This document shows, one piece after another, positions 19,163-28,618 of a stretch of 64,000 bases of DNA (position 1 is the first letter of the stretch; each line of letters starts with the position of its first letter). A program made the position numbers and the translations under genes. Under the pieces are notes generated by a model. The model searched no databases and was not told the origin of the DNA. It was given only the letters and a program-made list of their open reading frames with translations. The stretch lies in assembly GCF_013425765.1 (NCBI RefSeq), contig NZ_JACCJZ010000014.1:1-64000 (forward strand), written 5' to 3'. This DNA comes from Luteimonas deserti. GTDB lineage: Bacteria; Pseudomonadota; Gammaproteobacteria; Xanthomonadales; Xanthomonadaceae.

Positions 19163-22135
19163 TCAACGCGCGGCGCTGGACTCGAGCCCGGCGAGTCTGG
19201 CGAGCAGTGCGTCGAGCGGCATGGGGCGGCCGAGATGGTATCCCTGCACGAGATCGCAGCCCTCGGCGCGCAGCCAGTCGAGCTGGGCCGCGTCTTCCAC
19301 GCCTTCGGCCACGACCGACAGGCCCAGCCCGTGACCGAGCCCGATCAGGGTGCGGCAGATCGCCGCCGAACGCGGATCGGATGCCACGTCACGCACGAAC
19401 CCGCGATCGATCTTGAGGTGGTCCAGTGGCAGGTCGCGCAGGTACGCCATGCTGGAGAACCCGGTACCGAAGTCGTCGATCGACAGGCAGACACCGTCCT
19501 CGTGCAACTGCAGCATCAGCACACGGGCGGCATCGGGATTGCGCAACAGCACGCTCTCGGTGAGTTCCAGGTGGAGGGCGCGCACCGGGAGGCCGGCCCC
19601 GGCACGCAGCGCGCGCAGGCCGTCGCGGGAGATCCCCGATTCGAACTGCACCGCCGACACGTTGACCGCGATCGACACATCGCCGCGACCGGCATCGGCC
19701 AGGCGGCGGTAGGCACGGGCCGCTTCTTCCAGCACCCAGGCGCCGATCGGCACGATCAGACCGGACTCCTCCGCGAGGGGGATGAAGTCGAGCGGCGACA
19801 CGCAGCGTCCGTCAGGCCGGCGCCAGCGGATCAGGGCTTCGACCGAGACCACGCCCAGGTCGGACAGGCGGTGGATCGGCTGGTACGCCAGCTCGAATTC
19901 GCCGCGTTCCAACGCATCGCGCAGGCGCTGCACCAGGGCGAGCCGCTCCGCCGCCTGCGTGGACATCTGCCGGTCGTAGACGACGAGCGGGACCTTCTCG
20001 GCGCGCGCGCGCAGCGCCGCGAGCGCCGCGTGGGCGATCACCTGCTCGGCACCCCCGTCCTCGCAGGGTCCGCAGGCCAGTCCGAGCCAGGCCTCCAGTG
20101 GAAAGGTGCCCCCGCCCAGTTGCACCGGTGCTTCGACCGCCTCGCCCAGCGCCCGTACCAGGTCCTGCAAGCGTTCGGGTTCGAGGGTCACGACGACGAA
20201 GGTCTCCGCGGGCGCGTAGGCCGCGAGACCGAACCGCCGGGCCACGTCGGCGAAGCGCGCCGCCGCCTCCTGGAGCAGCCGCTCGCCCGTGTCCCGGCCG
20301 AGCGTGGGCGCGATCAGCTCGATGTCGCGCAGGCGCACGCAAGCCACGCCGAACCCCGCGCCCTCCTCGGTGGCGCAGCGCGCGTCGAGCCGCTCGGCAA
20401 GCGCCGGCAGGGTCATCATTCCGGTCGTGGCGTCGTGGGTCGCCCGCCAGGCGAGGTCGCGCTCGTAGGCCAGGCGTGCACCGACGTCCTCGGCCAGCAT
20501 CAGACGCGCGGGCCGTCCGCGCAGTTCGATGTCGCGCGCATGCACGCGCACGTCGACCCGTCCGCCGTCCCGGGTCGACACCGTCCACAGGCGTTCGCGC
20601 CTCTGGGGCGTCTCGGCCGTCGGCAGCGGCTCGTCGGGCGGCGGCGAGGCAGGCGGAATCAGCTCGGTGATCGTCAGCCCCAGAAAGGCCTCACGGGAGT
20701 AGCCGTAGGCGTCGAGCGCCGCGTCGTTGACCGCGAGCATGCGCAGGGATTCGGTGTCGTACACCCACGAGGGCAGCGGATTCCGTTCGAACAGCTGGCG
20801 GAACTGGGTTTCCGCGCGCTCCACGCGCAGCTGCGTCGCACGCCGGTCGGTGATGTCGATGACGGTCCCGGTCAGGGCACCCCGGCCGGCGTCGGGCACG
20901 GCATCCCCCCGCACCTTCAACCAGCGCATGCGGCCATCGGGAAGCGCCACCCGGTACTCCGCGAGCAGCGGGCCCTCACCGGCGCGCATCGCATCGAAGG
21001 CGCTGCGCACGGCCGGAGAATCCTCCGGATGGATGCAGGCGAACAGTGTCTCCAGCGGAACCGAGTCGTCTCCCGGCTCGAGTTCCAGCCCGTACAGCGA
21101 GGCCAGCTCGTCGGAGACGCGTGCGTCGCCCGCGTCCACGTCGACGCGCCAGACGCCTGTGCCGGATGCCAGCTGGGCCTGCTGCAGCCAGTCGCTCTGG
21201 GTCGCGATCTCGTCGAGCATCGCGTCCCGCCGGCGTTCTTCCGCGCGCAGGCGCAGCACCACGAGCGTGAGCACCACCCAGTACAACAGGGCCAGCAGGC
21301 CCGCGCAGGCGACGTTGATCCACCAGGGCCGGAGCGCCTCGCGCAATCCCAGTCCCGTGCCGACGACAAGCGGATATCCGCTGGTGGCGCTGAAACTGGC
21401 CAGGCGTTGCACCTGGTCGAGCACGCTGACGATGGTCAGGGTGTGCTGGCCGTTGCTGGCCAGTTCGGCCGGCAGCGCGATCTGGCGCCCGGCATGGGCG
21501 CCACTCGGGCCGAGCCGGATGATCACGGTGCCGTCGGGCTCGAGGATCGCGACGCTCCCCTCCCGGCCGACGTCGAGCCCGGAAATCATGTCGGCGAAAC
21601 CCGCCGCGCGGAACATCGCCACCACGGCGGCACCGTCGCGCCCCTGCACCGCCATCGGCAGGTGCCATCCCGCGTCATCGGCCTCGAGGGGCCCGACCAC
21701 GAGACGCCCGGCGGGGCCGTCCACGCGCGCGAGCCAGGACGGCGGCGGGCTCGACAGGCCCGGGTCCGCGCCGGGCGCGGGATGGAAGTCGATCCGCGCG
21801 ATTTCCTCGTGGCGGTCCACGACACCCGCGATGGAGACCTCGCGCCTGCGCGCCGCCGCCTCGGGTGGGAGCTGGGCGTCCGCGTCGGAGTCGGCCAGCA
21901 CGCCGCGCAAAGCGCGTTCGATGTTGCGCAGCTGGACATGGAGCAGGCGGTCGACGCCACTGGCGAGGGCGAGGCTCTGCCGCTCCGCGGCCGCCAGACG
22001 CGCCTGGCGGTCGATTCCCACCAGTACCGCAAGGCCCGCGGTGATCACGATGCCGAGCCAGATGCCGGCGATCCGCATCACCCGCGCCGACGCCAGACGC
22101 CGTCGCTGCCATTGCCGTGCCAACTGTGCACCCAT
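19163..22135 (-). CDS. Membrane sensor with PAS, degenerate GGDEF and EAL domains
   Basis: Protein of 990 residues. A transmembrane helix near 20-40 and a second near 255-280 flank a periplasmic sensor region (Cache-like; contains GREGSVAILEPDGTVI). Two PAS/PAC modules follow, then a GGDEF domain whose signature is replaced by AYAPAETF, so diguanylate cyclase activity is very unlikely. The C-terminal EAL domain is intact: VEALIRWRRPDG, VNVSAVQFES, ELTESVLL, DDFGTGFSSM and VVAEGVED. Predicted c-di-GMP phosphodiesterase controlled by an external ligand. The ATG at 22135 has an AGGGA just upstream; longer readings add only a basic tail. It lies directly upstream of the ACAD-PIG-L cluster. Confidence 0.93.
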   Translation of the reverse strand: MGAQLARQWQRRRLASARVMRIAGIWLGIVITAGLAVLVGIDRQARLAAAERQSLALASGVDRLLHVQLRNIERALRGVLADSDADAQLPPEAAARRREVSIAGVVDRHEEIARIDFHPAPGADPGLSSPPPSWLARVDGPAGRLVVGPLEADDAGWHLPMAVQGRDGAAVVAMFRAAGFADMISGLDVGREGSVAILEPDGTVIIRLGPSGAHAGRQIALPAELASNGQHTLTIVSVLDQVQRLASFSATSGYPLVVGTGLGLREALRPWWINVACAGLLALLYWVVLTLVVLRLRAEERRRDAMLDEIATQSDWLQQAQLASGTGVWRVDVDAGDARVSDELASLYGLELEPGDDSVPLETLFACIHPEDSPAVRSAFDAMRAGEGPLLAEYRVALPDGRMRWLKVRGDAVPDAGRGALTGTVIDITDRRATQLRVERAETQFRQLFERNPLPSWVYDTESLRMLAVNDAALDAYGYSREAFLGLTITELIPPASPPPDEPLPTAETPQRRERLWTVSTRDGGRVDVRVHARDIELRGRPARLMLAEDVGARLAYERDLAWRATHDATTGMMTLPALAERLDARCATEEGAGFGVACVRLRDIELIAPTLGRDTGERLLQEAAARFADVARRFGLAAYAPAETFVVVTLEPERLQDLVRALGEAVEAPVQLGGGTFPLEAWLGLACGPCEDGGAEQVIAHAALAALRARAEKVPLVVYDRQMSTQAAERLALVQRLRDALERGEFELAYQPIHRLSDLGVVSVEALIRWRRPDGRCVSPLDFIPLAEESGLIVPIGAWVLEEAARAYRRLADAGRGDVSIAVNVSAVQFESGISRDGLRALRAGAGLPVRALHLELTESVLLRNPDAARVLMLQLHEDGVCLSIDDFGTGFSSMAYLRDLPLDHLKIDRGFVRDVASDPRSAAICRTLIGLGHGLGLSVVAEGVEDAAQLDWLRAEGCDLVQGYHLGRPMPLDALLARLAGLESSAAR

Positions 22136-22314
22136 TCCCTGGTCCCCCACCCGCAACGTCCTGTCCGACGATAGCGCATCGAACGAGCCTTCCGCGCGTG
22201 AACGGGGCGTGTGGCGTCGAAGCCGTCGCGCGCACGGGCGCGGGGCGGCGGGATTCACGTGGTCTGGGCCGCACAGAGGCCATCGTGGTCCCTGCCCCTC
22301 GAGGAGACAGCGCC

Positions 22315-22614
22315 GTGAGCCCCAAGCATCGTTCCGATTCCGCCTTCAACCCCGACCAGCCGCAGCAGCCCGACAATGTCGCGGTCAACGACCGGATCGC
22401 CGCGCGCGGCGCCGATTACGAGCGCGACGACAACGATTCCGCCGAGGGCAACGATGCGGCGCTGATCGCCGGCCCAAGCTTCGTGCGCCGGGTCAATGCC
22501 GACGGGACGGTCGAGGCGGTCCCCGCCCCCGTGGACACCGGCGAGGAACAGGGCGAGGACGAATCCGCCAGAGCCGGCAAGGCGGCGGCCCCGGCGCCGG
22601 AGCACCAGCGCTAG
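22315..22614 (+). CDS. Small hydrophilic protein of unknown function
   Basis: Protein of 99 residues, not recognised. GTG start with a clear GAGGAG Shine-Dalgarno eight bases upstream supports translation. Composition is strongly polar and acidic (many D, E, N, Q, P), with no signal or membrane segment; only a short central part (ALIAGPSFVRRVNADGTVEAV) looks able to fold. Probably disordered. It is divergent from the EAL-protein gene and sits 240 bp upstream of pyrH. That 240-bp gap holds only a possible -10 element. Confidence 0.6.
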   Translation: MSPKHRSDSAFNPDQPQQPDNVAVNDRIAARGADYERDDNDSAEGNDAALIAGPSFVRRVNADGTVEAVPAPVDTGEEQGEDESARAGKAAAPAPEHQR

Positions 22615-22821
22615 TCGACGCCCGGATGCACCGCGCGTCCGCACGCGACGTGTCGTGCCCGCAGGGACGTGCCGCCGGCGCCCCGGGGCGGACAGGAACG
22701 CGGTGACCGCCACGCTCGGTGGCATGGGACCGCACGGCGCACGCGTCCGGAGTGCTGCCCCGGCGCGCGTCGCACCACGGTGCGCGGCGCGCCGCCGCGA
22801 GCGCGTCCGGCGTCGATCTTC

Positions 22822-22827
22822 TAGAAT
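22822..22827 (+). promoter_or_regulatory. Putative -10 element upstream of pyrH
   Basis: TAGAAT, one base off the consensus, lies 28 bases before the pyrH start in the 240-base gap after the small hydrophilic protein gene. No convincing -35 box is visible. It would start the pyrH transcript. Confidence 0.4.
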
Positions 22828-22854
22828 CCACGCGCCCCCGCCCTGGAGTTTCCC

Positions 22855-23580
22855 ATGACCGCACCCCTCGCCTACCGCCGCGTCCTGCTCAAACTCTCCG
22901 GCGAGGCGTTGATGGGTGACGAGGACTACGGCATCGATCCGAAGATCATCGGCCGCCTGGCCGACGAGGTGATCGAGGCGCAGAAGGCCGGCGCGGAGAT
23001 GGGCCTGGTGATCGGCGGCGGCAACATCTTCCGTGGCGCAGGCCTCGCGGCAGGGGGCATGGACCGGGTGACCGGTGACCAGATGGGCATGCTGGCGACG
23101 GTGATCAACGCGCTCGCGATGCAGGATGCACTGGAAAAGCGCGGCGCCCGCGTCCGGGTGATGAGCGCGATCAAGATCAACGACGTCTGCGAGGACTACA
23201 TCCGGCGCCGCGCGATCCGCCACATGGAGAAAGGCCGCATCGGCATCTTCGCCGCGGGCACCGGCAATCCGTTCTTCACCACCGACTCCGGCGCGGCGCT
23301 GCGTGCGATCGAGATCGGCGCGGATCTGCTGCTCAAGGCGACCAAGGTGGACGGGGTGTACGACGCCGACCCGAAGAAGGTCCCGGGCGCCACCCGTTAC
23401 GAGCGACTCACCTACGACGAGGTGCTGGGCCAGGGCCTGGAGGTGATGGACACGGCCGCGTTCGCGCTCGCGCGCGATTCCGACCTGCCGCTGCGCATTT
23501 TCGACATGAGCCAGCCCGGCGTGCTGCTGCGCATCCTGCGCGGCGAGGCGATCGGCACCCTGGTCCAGGGCCGCAGCTGA
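22855..23580 (+). CDS. pyrH: UMP kinase
   Basis: Hexameric bacterial UMP kinase (UMP + ATP to UDP + ADP), 241 residues, an amino-acid-kinase-fold enzyme of pyrimidine synthesis. Diagnostic segments are [26 protein letters not shown], the nucleotide site region [14 protein letters not shown] and FDMSQPG near the C-terminus. Start ATG at 22855 is preceded by CTGGAG. It opens the pyrH-frr-uppS gene order usual in gammaproteobacteria. The E. coli neighbours rpsB and tsf are not found in the 22 kb upstream within this window. Confidence 0.98.
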   Translation: MTAPLAYRRVLLKLSGEALMGDEDYGIDPKIIGRLADEVIEAQKAGAEMGLVIGGGNIFRGAGLAAGGMDRVTGDQMGMLATVINALAMQDALEKRGARVRVMSAIKINDVCEDYIRRRAIRHMEKGRIGIFAAGTGNPFFTTDSGAALRAIEIGADLLLKATKVDGVYDADPKKVPGATRYERLTYDEVLGQGLEVMDTAAFALARDSDLPLRIFDMSQPGVLLRILRGEAIGTLVQGRS

Positions 23581-23643
23581 GCCTGCGCACCGGCGCTGCG
23601 GTGCCTGCCCGCGGGCCGGGACCCGTCGCCGCCCGCCGCCGCT

Positions 23644-23649
23644 TATAAT
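23644..23649 (+). promoter_or_regulatory. Putative -10 element upstream of frr
   Basis: A perfect TATAAT lies 33 bases before the frr start in the 101-base gap after pyrH. No -35 match is seen. It may give frr and the downstream genes their own transcript. Confidence 0.5.
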
Positions 23650-23681
23650 CGGCCGATTCCGCACACGGATCGGGCCCGATC

Positions 23682-24239
23682 ATGCTCAACGACATCAAGA
23701 AAGATACCCAGACGCGCATGGCCAAGAGCGTCGAGGCGCTCAGGCACACGCTGGTCAAGGTGCGCACCGGTCGCGCCTCGACCGCGCTGGTGGAACACCT
23801 GAAGGTCAATTACTACGGGTCCGACATGCCGCTCAGCCAGGTGGCCAGCGTCTCGGTGAGTGATGCGCGCTCGCTGGTGATCACGCCGTGGGAGAAGCAG
23901 ATGGTCGGCGCGGTCGAGAAGGCGATCCTCGCCTCCGATCTCGGCCTGACTCCGAATACCGCCGGCACCACGATCCGGCTCAATCTCCCCGCTCTGACCG
24001 AGGAGCGCCGCAAGGAGCTGTCGAAGGTGGTGCATGGCGAGGGCGAGGACAGCAAGGTCGCCATCCGCAACATCCGCCGCGACGCCAACCAGCAGATCAA
24101 GGAACTTCTCAAGGAGAAGCTCATCTCCGAGGACGACGAGCGCCGCACCGAGGACGAGATCCAGAAGATCACCGATGCCGCGATCAAGGACGTCGACGAG
24201 GTGGTCAAGGCCAAAGAGCAGGAATTGATGGCGGTCTGA
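23682..24239 (+). CDS. frr: Ribosome recycling factor
   Basis: Splits post-termination ribosomes together with EF-G. The protein has 185 residues, the normal length, with the three-helix bundle domain I and the small domain II. Family features include [41 protein letters not shown] and the C-terminal [14 protein letters not shown]. It is followed by a 58-base gap before uppS. Confidence 0.98.
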   Translation: MLNDIKKDTQTRMAKSVEALRHTLVKVRTGRASTALVEHLKVNYYGSDMPLSQVASVSVSDARSLVITPWEKQMVGAVEKAILASDLGLTPNTAGTTIRLNLPALTEERRKELSKVVHGEGEDSKVAIRNIRRDANQQIKELLKEKLISEDDERRTEDEIQKITDAAIKDVDEVVKAKEQELMAV

Positions 24240-24297
24240 GGCGTCGTCATGTACGACTCCGATTGCCCCTGGGGCCGGTGCCGGGGAGGCCTGCGCG

Positions 24298-25101
24298 TTG
24301 GCTGAGATCTCCGACCCGCTGGCGCCGGCCGGGCCTGGCCCGTCCGCTGCGATGCGCGAGGTGCCCCGGCATCTGGCGGTGATCATGGACGGCAACGGCC
24401 GCTGGGCCGCACGCCGGCGGCGACCCCGGGTCATCGGCCATCGCGCCGGTGCGCGCACCGTGAACCTGTGCATCGATTTCTGCCTCGAACGGGGTATCGA
24501 GGCGCTGACCCTGTTCGCCTTCTCGAGCGAGAACTGGGGCCGTCCCGAGGACGAGGTGGGCGCGCTGATGCGGTTGTTCCTGGCCGCGCTGGACCGCGAG
24601 GTGGGCGAACTGCACCGGCGTGGCGTGCGCCTGCGCTTCATCGGCGAGCGCGACCGCTTCGGCGAAAATCTGCGTCAGCGCATGACCGCGGCCGAGGCCG
24701 TCACCGCGGGCAATACCGCGCTGACGCTCAGCGTCGCCGCGAGCTACGGCGGTCGCCAGGACATCGCGGCGGCCACGCGCGCGGTCGCGGCCGAGGTCGC
24801 GTCCGGCCGGCTGCGCGTCGAGGACATCGACGAAACCACCGTGGGCGCCCACATGGCGCTGGCGGACCTGCCCGAGCCCGATCTGTTCATCCGCACCGGC
24901 GGCGATCTGCGCATCAGCAATTTCCTGCTGTGGCAGCTCGCCTACACCGAACTTTGGTTCACCGACACCCTGTGGCCGGAACTGGGCGTGGACGAACTGG
25001 AGCGCGCACTGCGGTCCTATGCGTCGCGCGAGCGCCGCTTCGGGCTCACCGGCGCGCAGATCGCGGCCGGTGACGGCCCCCTCCAGGAGAGCATCCGATG
25101 A
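24298..25101 (+). CDS. uppS: Undecaprenyl diphosphate synthase (cis-prenyltransferase)
   Basis: Makes C55 undecaprenyl diphosphate from FPP and IPP for peptidoglycan and LPS carriers. Signatures are VIMDGNGRWA with the catalytic Asp, FAFSSENWGRP, and RTGGDLRISNFLLWQ through the FTDTLWPE pyrophosphate site. The start is probably TTG at 24298, behind GGGGAGG; an internal ATG at 24352 would give 249 residues and still leaves the conserved core intact. The stop overlaps the cdsA start as ATGA. Confidence 0.96.
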   Translation: MAEISDPLAPAGPGPSAAMREVPRHLAVIMDGNGRWAARRRRPRVIGHRAGARTVNLCIDFCLERGIEALTLFAFSSENWGRPEDEVGALMRLFLAALDREVGELHRRGVRLRFIGERDRFGENLRQRMTAAEAVTAGNTALTLSVAASYGGRQDIAAATRAVAAEVASGRLRVEDIDETTVGAHMALADLPEPDLFIRTGGDLRISNFLLWQLAYTELWFTDTLWPELGVDELERALRSYASRERRFGLTGAQIAAGDGPLQESIR

Positions 25102-25937
25102 CCCGCACCCGCATTCTCGCGGCCCTGCTGATGGCACCCGTGGCGATCGCCGCGGTGCTGATGCTCAACACCCCCTGGATGGCGGCGGTATCGGCCATCG
25201 TGTTCCTCGCCGCCTTGTGGGAATGGCTGCGCCTGTCGGACGTCGAGGACACCCTGGCGCGCTCGGCGCTGCTGGTGCTCAACCTGCTGCTGATGGTGGC
25301 GATCGTCTGGGCCTCGGCCACCGGCGGCGGCTCCCTGGTCCTGCTGAAGATGCTGGCGATGGTGGGCGTCGCGTGGTGGCTCGCAGCGATGCTGTGGTTG
25401 CGTCACTACGACTTCGCGTCCGCGCCCGATGCACGCTCGCGCATCGTCAAGCTGATGGCCGGCACGCTGGCGGTGATCCCCGCCTGGGCGGCGTTGTGCG
25501 TCATCCACGCCAGCGAGGACGGCGGCCACGGCAACCGCTGGTTGCTGCTCGCGCTCGCGATCGTCTGGGCCACCGATACCGGGGCCTATTTCGCAGGCCG
25601 GCGTTTCGGCCGACGCAAGCTCGCGCCGCGGATCAGCCCGAATAAGACGGTCGAGGGTCTGATGGGTGGCGTGGCGGCCGGCGTGCTGGTGGCGGTCGCC
25701 TTCGCGCCGCTGGCCGGGGCGACCGTCGCCCAGCTGCCACTGGTGGCGCTGGTCGCCGTACTGACGGTGCTGGCCTCGGTGGTCGGCGACCTGTTCGAGA
25801 GCCTGCTCAAGCGACACGCCGGCGCCAAGGATTCGGGCACCCTGATTCCCGGGCACGGGGGTGTCCTGGACCGTATCGACAGCGTGCTGGCCGCGCTGCC
25901 GGTCTTCGCGTTCGGCAAGATCTGGCTCGGGTTCTGA
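25098..25937 (+). CDS. cdsA: Phosphatidate cytidylyltransferase
   Basis: Integral membrane enzyme (CTP + phosphatidate to CDP-diacylglycerol), 279 residues with about eight hydrophobic helices. The family signature is complete: [14 protein letters not shown] followed by [12 protein letters not shown]. Other conserved parts are [15 protein letters not shown] and [13 protein letters not shown]. The ATG overlaps the uppS stop (ATGA). dxr follows after 61 bp. Confidence 0.97.
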   Translation: MTRTRILAALLMAPVAIAAVLMLNTPWMAAVSAIVFLAALWEWLRLSDVEDTLARSALLVLNLLLMVAIVWASATGGGSLVLLKMLAMVGVAWWLAAMLWLRHYDFASAPDARSRIVKLMAGTLAVIPAWAALCVIHASEDGGHGNRWLLLALAIVWATDTGAYFAGRRFGRRKLAPRISPNKTVEGLMGGVAAGVLVAVAFAPLAGATVAQLPLVALVAVLTVLASVVGDLFESLLKRHAGAKDSGTLIPGHGGVLDRIDSVLAALPVFAFGKIWLGF

Positions 25938-25998
25938 GCCCGCACATGGACCGCCATCCGATACGGGCGCGGGACGCCCGCCGGCCGGAGACATCGGC

Positions 25999-27177
25999 AT
26001 GATCCGCAGCGTCGCGGTCTTCGGCGCCACGGGCTCGATCGGCGGTTCGGCGCTCGACGTCATCGCGCGCCATCCCGGGCGCTTGCGCGCCAGCGTGCTC
26101 GCGGCCGGGCGCGACGTCGACGCACTGGTGGCGCTGTGCATCAGGCATCGCCCGGACCACGCGGTGATCGCACGCGACGATGCGCTGCTCGACCTGCGCG
26201 CGGGCCTGCAGGCTGCCGGTCTGGCGACCGTGGCCCACGCCGGCACGGCTGCGCTGGATGCACTGGCGGCGGACCCTGGGGCCTGCGACACGGTGGTCGC
26301 CGCGATCGTCGGCGCGGCCGGGCTGGATTCCACCCTCGCCGCGCTGCGCGCCGGCAAGCGGGTGCTGCTGGCCAACAAGGAATCGCTGGTGCTCGCAGGC
26401 GCGTTGATGATGCGCGCCGCGCGCGATGCCGGCGCGACCATCGTACCGATCGACAGCGAGCACAATGCGATCCACCAGTGCCTGCCCGCGGACGGGGACT
26501 GCAGTGGCGTGGCGCGGATCGTGCTCACCGCGTCCGGCGGCCCGTTCCGTGGCCGTGGGCGGGAATCCCTCGCCGAGGTGACCCCGGCGCAGGCGGTGGC
26601 GCATCCGAAGTGGTCCATGGGGCCGAAGATCTCGGTCGATTCGGCGACCTTGATGAACAAGGGCCTCGAGCTGATCGAGGCGCACCATCTCTTCGCCATG
26701 CCGTCGGACCGGCTGGACGTGCTGGTCCATCCACAGAGCCTCGTGCACTCGCTGGTGGAGTTCATCGACGGTTCCACCCTCGCCCAGTTGGGATTGCCCG
26801 ACATGCGCACTGCGCTGGCGGTGGGCCTGGGGAGTCCGGCGCGCATCGCATCGGGCGTCTCGGGACTGGATCTGCTGCAGCACGGCAGGCTCGACTTCGA
26901 GGCGCCCGATACCGACGCCTTCCCGTGTCTGGCGCTGGCGCGGGCGGCGCTCGTCGCCGGCGGCACCGCACCGGCCCTGCTCAATGCCGCCAACGAGATC
27001 GCCGTTTCAGCCTTTCTTCAGGGGCGGATCGGTTTTCTAGCGATTCCCGCGCTGGTCGAACACGTCCTCGACGCGCTCCCCTCCGGCCCCGCCGCCTCGC
27101 TGGATGCGTTGCGCGATGCCGACCAGCACGCCCGTCGCGTCGCCGGGCGGGCGATCGATTCCGGAACCGTGGCCTGA
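25999..27177 (+). CDS. dxr: 1-deoxy-D-xylulose 5-phosphate reductoisomerase
   Basis: Second step of the MEP isoprenoid pathway: NADPH-dependent conversion of DXP to MEP. The protein has 392 residues. The NADPH-binding loop is GATGSIGGS, and the substrate/metal region includes [52 protein letters not shown] and [10 protein letters not shown]. Start ATG at 25999 places the Rossmann strand directly at the N-terminus. rseP begins nine bases after the stop. Confidence 0.98.
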   Translation: MIRSVAVFGATGSIGGSALDVIARHPGRLRASVLAAGRDVDALVALCIRHRPDHAVIARDDALLDLRAGLQAAGLATVAHAGTAALDALAADPGACDTVVAAIVGAAGLDSTLAALRAGKRVLLANKESLVLAGALMMRAARDAGATIVPIDSEHNAIHQCLPADGDCSGVARIVLTASGGPFRGRGRESLAEVTPAQAVAHPKWSMGPKISVDSATLMNKGLELIEAHHLFAMPSDRLDVLVHPQSLVHSLVEFIDGSTLAQLGLPDMRTALAVGLGSPARIASGVSGLDLLQHGRLDFEAPDTDAFPCLALARAALVAGGTAPALLNAANEIAVSAFLQGRIGFLAIPALVEHVLDALPSGPAASLDALRDADQHARRVAGRAIDSGTVA

Positions 27178-27186
27178 GCATGCGTG

Positions 27187-28551
27187 ATGTCTGATTTCCT
27201 GGGCTCGGTCTGGTGGCTGATCGTCAGCCTCGGCGTGCTGGTCACCTTCCACGAGTTCGGCCACTACTGGGTGGCCCGCCGGTGCGGGGTGAAGGTGCTT
27301 CGGTTCTCGGTCGGGTTCGGGCGGGCGCTGTGGTCGCGCCGCGGCAGGGACGGCACCGTCTACCAGGTCGCCATGATCCCGCTGGGCGGCTACGTCAAGA
27401 TGCTCGACGAGCGTGAAGGCGCGGTCCCGCCGGCCGAGGCCGCGCAGGCCTTCAACCGGGCGTCGGTCTGGAAGCGCATCGCGATCGTCGCCGCCGGGCC
27501 GATCGCGAATCTGGTGCTGTGCGTGGCGCTGCTGTGGGCGATGTTCGTGATCGGCCGGCCGGATTACGCGCCGGTCATCGGCCAGGCCACCGGCATCGCC
27601 GAAGCCGCCGGCCTGCGCGCAGGGGACCGCATCGCGGCCGTCGACGACCGCCGCACGCCGACCTGGAACGAGCTGCAGCTGGCCCTGATGCCGGCGGCAC
27701 TCGATCATCGCGACGTCCGCCTGGAGGTGGTCGACGCGCGTGAGCGCGAGAGCGTACGCGCCCTGCCCCTGTCGCAGCTGCCCGACGATTTCGACCAGCG
27801 GCGCATCGCACAGGCGATCGGGCTGCTCCCGCGGCATTTCCTCGCGCCGCCGCTGATCGGCCGCGTCGCGCCGGAGAGCGCTGCCTGGGGGATTCTCGCC
27901 GAGGGCGACCAGGTGACCGCGGTGGACGGCAGTCCGGTGCGGTCGTTCGACGACATCGGCCCGCTGGTGCAGGCGCTCGGTGCGCGTGGCGGTCCGGCGA
28001 TGATCGAAGTGCGCCGCGACGGCGAGCGGCTGGCCCTGGAGATCGCTCCGCGCCAGGTCGACCGGCCGGACGGCAACGGCCGCTACTGGGCCCTCGGGAT
28101 CGCGCCGCCGCGCAACCTGCCGCTGCCGCCCAAGGACGCCATGCAGCGCCACGGTCCGCTCGAGGCGGTGCCGGTCGCGGTGCGCGAGGTCGGCCATCTG
28201 ACGTCACAGCTGGTGGGAATGATCGGTCGCGCGTTCACCGGGCGTGTGGCGATCGAAAACACCGTCGCGGGACCGATCACCATCGCACGCGCCGCGAATA
28301 CCTACGCCCAGCAGGGCCCGGCCTGGTATCTGACCATCCTCGCGCTGCTGTCGCTGAGCCTGGCGATCCTGAACCTCCTGCCGATCCCGCTGCTGGATGG
28401 GGGGCACCTGTTGTATTACCTTATCGAGTTGGTCAAAGGCAGCCCCGTGAGCGAGCGCACGATGGCCGCCGGGCAATACGTCGGACTGGTCCTGCTGGCC
28501 AGCCTGATGGGCCTGGCGTTCTACAACGACATCCTGCAACTGGTGCGCTGA
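27187..28551 (+). CDS. rseP: Site-2 zinc metalloprotease RseP
   Basis: Inner-membrane intramembrane protease that cleaves anti-sigma factor RseA after DegS, releasing sigma-E, and removes signal peptides. The protein has 454 residues. The zinc motif HEFGH lies in the first helix (about residues 22-26), and the conserved NxxPxPxLDGG segment is seen as NLLPIPLLDGGHLL. Two PDZ domains lie between (AAGLRAGDRIAAVD and AWGILAEGDQVTAVDG). The ATG at 27187 directly follows an in-frame GTG at 27184. bamA follows after 67 bp. Confidence 0.97.
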   Translation: MSDFLGSVWWLIVSLGVLVTFHEFGHYWVARRCGVKVLRFSVGFGRALWSRRGRDGTVYQVAMIPLGGYVKMLDEREGAVPPAEAAQAFNRASVWKRIAIVAAGPIANLVLCVALLWAMFVIGRPDYAPVIGQATGIAEAAGLRAGDRIAAVDDRRTPTWNELQLALMPAALDHRDVRLEVVDARERESVRALPLSQLPDDFDQRRIAQAIGLLPRHFLAPPLIGRVAPESAAWGILAEGDQVTAVDGSPVRSFDDIGPLVQALGARGGPAMIEVRRDGERLALEIAPRQVDRPDGNGRYWALGIAPPRNLPLPPKDAMQRHGPLEAVPVAVREVGHLTSQLVGMIGRAFTGRVAIENTVAGPITIARAANTYAQQGPAWYLTILALLSLSLAILNLLPIPLLDGGHLLYYLIELVKGSPVSERTMAAGQYVGLVLLASLMGLAFYNDILQLVR

Positions 28552-28618
28552 GCCTGCTACCGACCCGGATTCCCGCGCCAGATCGCGCCGGAACCCCTTC
28601 CCCTGACGGACCCGACGA

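Noticed and set aside
22255..23664. Minus-strand open frame opposite the small hydrophilic protein and pyrH
   Set aside because: Shadow of pyrH; no recognisable domain.
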